Shown: piece after piece, positions 7,172-12,403 of the stretch
Layout: each line of letters begins with the position of its first letter
Position numbering within the stretch: position 1 is the first letter of the stretch
Virus record (IMG/VR): IMGVR_UViG_3300010354_002996
Span: 1 to 56,973 of that record
From: a virus
Direction: 5' to 3' (one strand)
DNA: 56,973 nucleotides
Position numbers and translations under genes: made by a program
Notes under the pieces: generated by a model
The model's database searches: none
The model's input: the letters and a program-made list of their open reading frames with translations, nothing else
What the model was told of the DNA's origin: nothing

Positions 7172-7741
7172 ATGATAATGCAAGAACGAATAGATAATTA
7201 CTGCAAAATCACTGGCTTTCCGAAATCACTCTTCTTGAGTGAAGACGGCAGAGTTGTCGGAACTTGGATTATGGGCAACGCATATGGAGTCCAGTCAGGA
7301 TATTATGGGGGATATCCAGCTGGATATCTCAAACGCATAAAAGCACTTTTTCCAGACAAACAACGCTGCCTGCACCTATTTTCAGGTAAGGTGGATCAGT
7401 CTGCTTTTCCTGGGGATACTGTTGACATAAATGATACATTGCAGCCCACATATGTGGACGATGCTCAATCCCTTGAAAACGTCCCTGTCGAGAACTACGA
7501 CATAATTCTCGCGGACCCACCATACAGCATTGAGGACTGTGATCATTATCAGACAACGATGGTAAAAAGAAACAAAGTATTACGCGCACTAAGTAAGGCA
7601 AACAAGGGGACCCATGTTGTTTGGTTAGACCAAGTTCTGCCTATGTATCGAAAAGAAGAATGGAAAATGGTCGGCGTCATAGGAATGGTGAAATCGACAA
7701 ATCATCGGTTTCGCGTTGTGACAATATTCGAGAGAACCTAA
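7172..7741 (+). CDS. DPPY-motif DNA methyltransferase-like protein
   Basis: 189 residues from the ATG at 7172; AGAGG lies 11 bases upstream. The frame is open from 7106, but that would overlap the tmRNA. A SAM-binding motif LHLFSG and the catalytic ADPPYS motif (Asp115-Tyr118) are present, followed by WLDQVLPMYRK and STNHRFR, which recur in a phage and bacterial family of small adenine-type methyltransferases. There is no separate target-recognition domain, so it is probably an orphan enzyme without a restriction partner. It could modify phage DNA against host restriction or mark it for regulation. Base specificity cannot be read from sequence; DPPY suggests N6-adenine. Confidence 0.8.
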   Translation: MIMQERIDNYCKITGFPKSLFLSEDGRVVGTWIMGNAYGVQSGYYGGYPAGYLKRIKALFPDKQRCLHLFSGKVDQSAFPGDTVDINDTLQPTYVDDAQSLENVPVENYDIILADPPYSIEDCDHYQTTMVKRNKVLRALSKANKGTHVVWLDQVLPMYRKEEWKMVGVIGMVKSTNHRFRVVTIFERT

Positions 7742-7753
7742 TCAGAGGTCATC

Positions 7754-8128
7754 ATGAAAACATTAGTCTTGACACTAGCTCTATTGTGCGGTATGATTAC
7801 TTCATCGATTGCTCATGAATGGTGGGGCAACGGAACTGAAGTTGATCCTAAGACAAAGATGAATTGTTGCGGCAAGTCTGATTGTAAGTATATCGATGAA
7901 AAGACTCTTATTCGCAGAGTATCACCGCAGGGTGTATATGTAAAGTTTCGAAATCCTATGCCTAAAGAAGAATGGGAAAAACTTTTCGGTTCACTTCCAT
8001 ATAATGAATATATCGAAGCAATTATCCCTCATGTTAGAGTTCAGCCTTCACCTGATGGTAGGTATTGGGCTTGTATAAATTCATTAAGCGATATACTTTG
8101 CTATTGGGAACCACATAATGGAGCATAA
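7754..8128 (+). CDS. Small secreted Cys-containing protein of alphaproteobacterial type
   Basis: 124 residues with a signal peptide (MKTLVLTLALLCGMITSSIA, cleavage before His21) and a mature start HEWWGNG followed by NCCGKSDC. This His-x-W ... CC-G-x-D-C arrangement is what I recall from small secreted proteins of unknown function in Alphaproteobacteria. Two more cysteines near the end (WACINSLSDILC) could form disulphides, consistent with the periplasm. The SD AGAGGT is 7 bases before the ATG. It heads a tight run of genes that continues into kdsA. Function unknown. Confidence 0.78.
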   Translation: MKTLVLTLALLCGMITSSIAHEWWGNGTEVDPKTKMNCCGKSDCKYIDEKTLIRRVSPQGVYVKFRNPMPKEEWEKLFGSLPYNEYIEAIIPHVRVQPSPDGRYWACINSLSDILCYWEPHNGA

Positions 8129-8129
8129 T

Positions 8130-8336
8130 ATGTATGAAAATGAAATTCGCCTACGGCTAGAAATTGTTCGTATGGCGCGTGAACAACTAAAAGATGAACA
8201 AGAAACACCACCGACACTACACCAAATTTTGGATCGCTCAAGAACTTTACTAGATTTTGTTCAAGGCAGTTCTGATCCGATGGTAAAAACTGTAACTCAG
8301 CTTCTAACCGAAATCGACACACAAACAGGGTGCTAA
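8130..8336 (+). CDS. Small uncharacterised helical protein
   Basis: 68 residues starting MYENEIRLRLEIVRMAREQL. I placed the start at 8130 because GGAG lies 6 bases before it. The in-frame ATG at 8118 overlaps the previous gene's end. Charged and helix-forming throughout, with no motif I know. One base separates it from the next small gene. Likely a small phage regulator or accessory protein; no function can be assigned. Confidence 0.6.
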   Translation: MYENEIRLRLEIVRMAREQLKDEQETPPTLHQILDRSRTLLDFVQGSSDPMVKTVTQLLTEIDTQTGC

Positions 8337-8337
8337 T

Positions 8338-8520
8338 ATGCTTTCATCTGAACAAAAAGTAGAACCGTTTAGCAATTATTCAATAGATAAAATGAAACGA
8401 GAACTTTTTTCAGATGAATTAAACAATATATTGATTCTACTAGATCTAAATGAAAATACAGATATCATAAAAGAATATTTCAAAGCTCGTATCAAGCAAA
8501 TAGACGAAAGATATAACTAA
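8338..8520 (+). CDS. Small uncharacterised acidic protein
   Basis: 60 residues, Asn/Asp/Glu-rich and predicted helical (DELNNILILLDLNENTDIIKEYFKARIKQ). No recognised domain. Its stop codon directly abuts the ATG of kdsA (TAAATG), consistent with co-translation. Coding status is supported by tight spacing and by lack of a competing frame, not by homology. Confidence 0.55.
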   Translation: MLSSEQKVEPFSNYSIDKMKRELFSDELNNILILLDLNENTDIIKEYFKARIKQIDERYN

Positions 8521-9372
8521 ATGTCATTTTATGATGATTGTGGTAATGATAAACCATTGAGCATTATCGCTGGTCCTTGTGTGTTTGAATCAAAGGACCA
8601 TGCGCTAGAAATGGCTGATCGTTTGCGTAATATAGTCCAAGATGTTGGATTTGTATTAGGGCGACCAGTCAACTTCATATATAAGACGTCCTTCGATAAG
8701 GCGAATCGAACATCTGCGGGAGGTTATAGAGGTGCGGGGTTCGATGAAGCGTTTTATGGAATGGACGCCGTCCGTGGATTAGGTATTCCTGTTCTTACGG
8801 ACGTTCATGACCCCTGGCAATGCGGAGCGACGAATGCTGACATCATACAGATTCCCGCTTTCCTTTGCAGGCAGACTGATCTACTCGAGGCAGCAGCACA
8901 GACTGGCAAACCAGTCAATGTCAAGAAAGGTCAGTTTCTTTCACCACAAGAAATGACGAACGTGGTGGAAAAGTTGGAGCATTTTGGTTGCAATAAAATT
9001 ATGCAAACTGAACGCGGAACAACATTTGGTTATAATAATCTAGTTGTTGATATGCGTTCGCTTGATATTATGAAACGCAACCAATATCCCGTTATCATGG
9101 ATTGCACTCATGCAGTCCAGCTTCCTGGAGGACAAGGAACATCATCTGGTGGTCAACGTGAATTCGTAGGAACTCTTGCTCGCGCTGCAGTTGCTGTTGG
9201 CGTGGCGGGCGTTTTCATGGAGGTTCATAACGATCCTGATAATGCTCCGTGTGACGGACCCAATATGTTAAATCTTGACATGTTCGAAGATCTACTATAT
9301 GATTTGTTTAAGATTGATCGAGTGAGAAAGGAAATTGATCATGAAAGACGACTTCAAGGAAGACAACAATAA
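8521..9372 (+). CDS. kdsA: 3-deoxy-D-manno-octulosonate 8-phosphate synthase, metal-dependent type
   Basis: 283 residues. It condenses phosphoenolpyruvate with arabinose 5-phosphate to Kdo-8-phosphate, the first committed step of lipopolysaccharide inner-core Kdo. Family motifs run through the protein: AGPCVFES, IQIPAFLCRQTDL, NVKKGQFLSPQEM, ERGTTFGYNNLVVDMRSL, QLPGGQG, SGGQREFV, DGPNM. Metal ligands are intact with the right spacing: Cys20, His197, Glu234 and Asp245. Cys in place of the Asn of E. coli KdsA marks the metal-dependent class. Length is normal. The last 32 bases overlap the clpP-like gene in another frame. A complete, apparently functional kdsA in a lytic phage suggests redirected LPS synthesis during infection. 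Confidence 0.95.
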   Translation: MSFYDDCGNDKPLSIIAGPCVFESKDHALEMADRLRNIVQDVGFVLGRPVNFIYKTSFDKANRTSAGGYRGAGFDEAFYGMDAVRGLGIPVLTDVHDPWQCGATNADIIQIPAFLCRQTDLLEAAAQTGKPVNVKKGQFLSPQEMTNVVEKLEHFGCNKIMQTERGTTFGYNNLVVDMRSLDIMKRNQYPVIMDCTHAVQLPGGQGTSSGGQREFVGTLARAAVAVGVAGVFMEVHNDPDNAPCDGPNMLNLDMFEDLLYDLFKIDRVRKEIDHERRLQGRQQ

Positions 9373-9913
9373 GACGTTTGCTCCTACGCTAGAAGAAAAG
9401 CACTACTATCTATTCAATAAAGATTTTAATCATGATTCCTGTGGAGATGCCCTTGCCTTTATCCTAGAACGTAATCTTATGGATAAAGATCGCCCCAAAC
9501 AAATCAAAATGATTATCAACTCTTATGGTGGCGTTGTTGATGCAGCATTCGCACTTATCGATACCATGAAGGGATCTCGTATTCCAGTCTTTACATACGG
9601 TCTTGGTTGTATTGCCAGTTGCGGTCTGATGACATTCATCGCTGGTCAAAAGGGAAAGCGATTCATTACTCGTAACACATCAATTCTTTCACATCAGTTT
9701 TCTTGGGGAAACTTTGGTAAGGAACATGAACTGTTTGCTACAGTAAAAGAATTTACCAACACTCAGCAGCGTATCGTAGAACATTACAAACGTTGCACAG
9801 GAATGACAGAAAAGAATATCAAGAAATATCTGCTTCCACCTGAAGACGTATGGCTAACGGCAAAAGAAGCAGTTAAATATGGCATCGCAGATGAAATAGT
9901 GGAGTGGTATTGA
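9341..9913 (+). CDS. clpP: ClpP-like serine protease
   Basis: 190 residues from the ATG at 9341, with AAGGA upstream. The Ser-His-Asp triad sits at Ser93 (CIASCG), His118 (SHQF) and Asp169 (PEDVW). The intervals (25 and 51) nearly equal those of E. coli ClpP (25 and 49). MIINSYGG and the VDAAFALIDTMK helix are also typical. It lacks the N-terminal loop needed for tight ClpX/ClpA docking in a recognisable form, so it may be stand-alone or recruit host Clp ATPases. Starting inside kdsA suggests coupled translation. This phage also encodes a tmRNA whose tag is a Clp degradation signal, a possible functional link. Confidence 0.88.
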   Translation: MKDDFKEDNNKTFAPTLEEKHYYLFNKDFNHDSCGDALAFILERNLMDKDRPKQIKMIINSYGGVVDAAFALIDTMKGSRIPVFTYGLGCIASCGLMTFIAGQKGKRFITRNTSILSHQFSWGNFGKEHELFATVKEFTNTQQRIVEHYKRCTGMTEKNIKKYLLPPEDVWLTAKEAVKYGIADEIVEWY

Positions 9914-9914
9914 T

Positions 9915-10466
9915 ATGGGACTTATAAATGGTAAGGTATGGGGTAATACAAGCGCACTCATTCAGAATTCGTTCGTAGAATTTCATCGGATTAACGCAAA
10001 AGCAGGTTATCGTTGTTCGGAGCATAAACATGCACACAAGTGGAACGCTTTCTATGTCATTTCTGGAGAACTTGAAATTCATGTACGAAAGAATGATTAT
10101 GATCTCACCGACGTCACTGTTCTCAGAGCAGGCGACTTTACTACTGTTTCTCCTGGCGAATATCATTGGTTCAACTGCACCGTCGATTGCGCTGCGGTAG
10201 AACTGTATTATCCAGAAGGCATCAGTGAAGATATTCAGCGCAAGAGCGTTGGCGGCGCAAATGTAACGAAAAAGTCACCTTGCGTTTCTATTTGTAAACT
10301 CGATGAAGTGACTGGTAAGTGCGTTGGTTGTGGTCGCACTATTGAAGATATTCAAGACTATGGTAACAAGTATCATACTCTCAGAGGTACTGTAACAAAA
10401 TATGTTATTCAGGATGAGCTGGTTGCAGAAGCAGTAGCAGCAGTTGATAAGGAACGTGGTAAATGA
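9915..10466 (+). CDS. Cupin-DUF1289 fusion protein
   Basis: 183 residues in two parts. Residues 1-105 form a cupin barrel with a metal-site pattern (EHKHAHKWNAFYVISGELEIHV, G-D-F-T-T-V-S-P-G-E-Y-H); the His residues and the later Glu/His could hold a metal. Residues 118-145 read SPCVSICKLD...GKCVGCGRTIEDI, the Cys-rich signature of DUF1289, otherwise found as short bacterial proteins. The fusion is unusual. It starts 1 base after the clpP-like stop and overlaps gp33 by ATGA. Catalysis cannot be inferred; cupins bind small ligands or carry out oxygenation and isomerisation, and the Cys cluster may bind Zn or Fe-S. Confidence 0.8.
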   Translation: MGLINGKVWGNTSALIQNSFVEFHRINAKAGYRCSEHKHAHKWNAFYVISGELEIHVRKNDYDLTDVTVLRAGDFTTVSPGEYHWFNCTVDCAAVELYYPEGISEDIQRKSVGGANVTKKSPCVSICKLDEVTGKCVGCGRTIEDIQDYGNKYHTLRGTVTKYVIQDELVAEAVAAVDKERGK

Positions 10467-10696
10467 ACGAACTCTCTAGTCTTATGTCCTCAAATACTTT
10501 CGTGAGTTTGGTTGAAAAGCGAGTTCAGTCACTTGGTATGGGATACCTTGAAGCTATCACCGATGTCTGTGAAACTACTGGGCTTGAGTTTGAAAACGTA
10601 TCCAAACTTATGACGCCAACTATGCGTAAGCTGTTGCAATCAGAAGCACTTCAACTCAATTTACTAAAACGAACAGGATCTCGGTTGCCAATCTAA
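10463..10696 (+). CDS. 33: Late transcription coactivator gp33-like
   Basis: 77 residues, similar in length to cyanophage gp33 and shorter than T4 gp33 (112). The pattern SLGMGYLEAITDVCETTGLEFENVSKLM, then a C-terminus LNLLKRTGSRLPI, matches what I recall for the small T4-like gp33 of marine phages. gp33 bridges the gp45 sliding clamp and RNA polymerase for late promoters. Gene order gp33-gp59-gp32 is the same as in T4 and supports the call. No gp55 late sigma factor is in this window. Confidence 0.75.
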   Translation: MNELSSLMSSNTFVSLVEKRVQSLGMGYLEAITDVCETTGLEFENVSKLMTPTMRKLLQSEALQLNLLKRTGSRLPI

Positions 10697-11286
10697 TGGA
10701 AGGCATGAAAGCATATCAGCGTTATCAAGCACTGAGATTACATTTCACATCCGATTACGATTTCATCAAGTATGGCGGCAAGATTCGGCAGATATCCGTC
10801 GAATCGTTCATGAAGCGAAAAGATACTTTTTTCTTTCAGCGATTGGAGCGGCGATACAAAGATGAAGAACTCACTGAATACTTTGTTGCCAATTTCGTCT
10901 CGCGTTCTGGTATCAAATGGATCGGTGAACTATCTGGTATTGAGTCTGAGAAGGTTTATGCTGCATGGCGTAAACGTATTGAATCATTCTCATATCAGTT
11001 AAAGCAAGAACTCATGGATATCGAATGCGATAGTCTTGAAGAACTACTGACACCAAAGAATGGAAGTCACCCTCCACTTCTTCGGTTATATCTGGGAAAC
11101 AAGATTTCTATTGAAACGGTTCTTGCTTTTGATATCGCTCTTGACGTTCTTAAACTATGGGATGCCAAGATCGAAGACGAGATTGTTTGGTCTGACATAT
11201 CTCGGCAACTTCACAAATACAAACCGTTCCTAAATGTTGACAAAGCCAACATAAAAAAAGTGATGAGGAGTGTATTTAAGTCTTGA
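10696..11286 (+). CDS. 59: Helicase loader gp59
   Basis: 196 residues (T4 gp59: 217). It loads the gp41 helicase onto gp32-coated forks. Matching features include YDFIKYGGKIRQIS (T4 has YDVIKYNW), the aromatic RKDTFFFQRLERRYK (T4 RRDKYFFQKLSEKYK), the ISIETVLAFDI helix and a C-terminal LNVDKANIKKV (T4 LNIDSQKAKNV). Start overlaps the gp33 stop by one base (TAATG). The last 34 bases of the gene and its stop are repeated imperfectly about 57 bases downstream. Confidence 0.92.
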   Translation: MEGMKAYQRYQALRLHFTSDYDFIKYGGKIRQISVESFMKRKDTFFFQRLERRYKDEELTEYFVANFVSRSGIKWIGELSGIESEKVYAAWRKRIESFSYQLKQELMDIECDSLEELLTPKNGSHPPLLRLYLGNKISIETVLAFDIALDVLKLWDAKIEDEIVWSDISRQLHKYKPFLNVDKANIKKVMRSVFKS

Positions 11287-11348
11287 CTAATGCATCAATT
11301 TTCGATAACAAAAAAGTGATGAAGGAGTGTAATTAAGTCTTGACATTA
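11253..11348 (+). repeat. Imperfect 34-bp direct repeat between gp59 and gp32
   Basis: Copy 1 (11253-11287) contains the end of gp59; copy 2 (11310-11344) is intergenic. They share AAAAAAGTGATG, AGGAGTGTA and TTAAGTCTTGAC, with a 1-base indel and one substitution. Copy 2 supplies the TTGACA of the gp32 promoter. It looks like a local duplication that created or moved a promoter, or a repeated regulatory site for gp32. Confidence 0.75.
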
Positions 11349-11368
11349 GCAGTCAAAACGAATAATAT
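11340..11368 (+). promoter_or_regulatory. Sigma-70-like promoter for gp32 with overlapping inverted repeat
   Basis: TTGACA (11340-11345) and TAATAT (11363-11368) have an ideal 17-base spacing, giving an mRNA leader of about 50 bases before the gp32 ATG at 11429. The -35 region is also half of an inverted repeat, TTGAC-N7-GTCAA (11340-11344 and 11352-11356), which could be an operator. A GGAG Shine-Dalgarno is at 11418-11421. Confidence 0.65.
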
Positions 11369-11428
11369 ATACTCATACGTTATGAATCATGTGGATAAGA
11401 CGAAACACAAACTATACGGAGAATACAA

Positions 11429-12334
11429 ATGAATGAATCTTTCTCAGCCCTCAAGCGGTCCCGCACCTCTTCCCTTGACAAGTTGTCTCAGGAACTCAAC
11501 AAACTGGCGAATCCACAAGCGCAGTCATCTTCGGGTGATGATCGCTTCTGGCAACCAGAAGTTGATAAGGCAGGTAATGGTTATGCCGTTATTCGCTTTC
11601 TTCCTGCGGCACAGAACGAAGAACTCCCTTGGGTCCGCATCTGGAATCATGGTTTCCAGGGTCCAGGAGGCTGGTACATCGAGAACTCTCTTACGACTTT
11701 GAATCAGCAAGATCCCGTTGCTGAAATGAACTCAAAGCTGTGGAACTCAGGCAACGATAAGGATAAGGAAATTGTTCGCGCGCGCAAGCGTCGGCTAACT
11801 TATATTGCAAATATCCTTGTCGTAAAGGATCCTTCTCATCCAGAAAACGAAGGTAAGGTATTCCTTTACAAGTTCGGTAAGAAGATTTTCGATAAGATTA
11901 ATGAAAAGATGAATCCTCAGTTCGAAGATGAAACGCCAATGAATCCCTTTGATTTTTGGGAAGGCGCTAACTTCAAGCTAAAGATTCGCAAGGTTGAAGG
12001 TTATCGTAACTATGATAAAAGCGAGTTTGAAGATGCTTCAGAAATTGCTGAAGACGAATCAGACATTGAGGCAATCTGGAAGAAGCAGCATTCGCTTCAG
12101 GCATTCCTTGCGCCAAGCAACTTCAAGTCTTATGATGAACTGAAGAAGCGTTTGGATAAGGTATTGAATGGATCTGCTGCCGCGCCTAGTCGTGACAGTG
12201 AAGATGAAGGCTTTGAACCAGCACCTCGTGCTTCAGCTGCACCTTCCGTTGGTAAAACTGCACCAGCTCCAAAGCGTGCTTCAAATGATGATGATTTGTC
12301 GTTCTTTGAAAAGCTGGCAGAAGATGATGATTAA
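11429..12334 (+). CDS. 32: Single-stranded DNA-binding protein gp32
   Basis: 301 residues, the same size as T4 gp32 (301). It coats ssDNA in replication, recombination and repair. Matches include the basic N-terminus, AGNGYAVIRFLP, WVRIWNHGF, WYIENS, RKRRLTYIANILVVKDPSHPENEGKVF, FGKKIFDKIN, WEGANFKLKIRKV and the acidic C-terminal tail FFEKLAEDDD that contacts partners. T4 gp32 has a zinc site (His64, Cys77, Cys87, Cys90); here the corresponding SLTTLNQQDPVAEMN segment lacks all the cysteines. It has its own promoter and ends in a double stem-loop terminator region. Confidence 0.95.
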   Translation: MNESFSALKRSRTSSLDKLSQELNKLANPQAQSSSGDDRFWQPEVDKAGNGYAVIRFLPAAQNEELPWVRIWNHGFQGPGGWYIENSLTTLNQQDPVAEMNSKLWNSGNDKDKEIVRARKRRLTYIANILVVKDPSHPENEGKVFLYKFGKKIFDKINEKMNPQFEDETPMNPFDFWEGANFKLKIRKVEGYRNYDKSEFEDASEIAEDESDIEAIWKKQHSLQAFLAPSNFKSYDELKKRLDKVLNGSAAAPSRDSEDEGFEPAPRASAAPSVGKTAPAPKRASNDDDLSFFEKLAEDDD

Positions 12335-12368
12335 TCGTGGGCTTTCCTTTCCTTTCACCTACGATTAA
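12331..12368 (+). promoter_or_regulatory. Stem-loop over the gp32 stop codon with polypyrimidine loop
   Basis: TTAATCGT (12331-12338) pairs with ACGATTAA (12361-12368), extending through a G-U and two G-C pairs to 11 bp. The 16-base loop (12342-12357) is a CTTTC repeat. The stop codon of gp32 lies in the stem. It may stabilise the mRNA 3' end; it precedes a classical terminator by 4 bases. Confidence 0.55.
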
Positions 12369-12372
12369 ACTG

Positions 12373-12403
12373 GAGGGGAGCAGAAATGTTCCCCTCTTTT
12401 TTT
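12373..12403 (+). terminator. Rho-independent terminator after gp32
   Basis: GAGGGGA (12373-12379) pairs with TCCCCTC (12390-12396) across a 10-base loop, followed by seven T residues. It closes the plus-strand replication block exactly where the converging minus-strand operon ends at 12402. The run of U only on the plus transcript indicates plus-strand termination. Confidence 0.88.
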
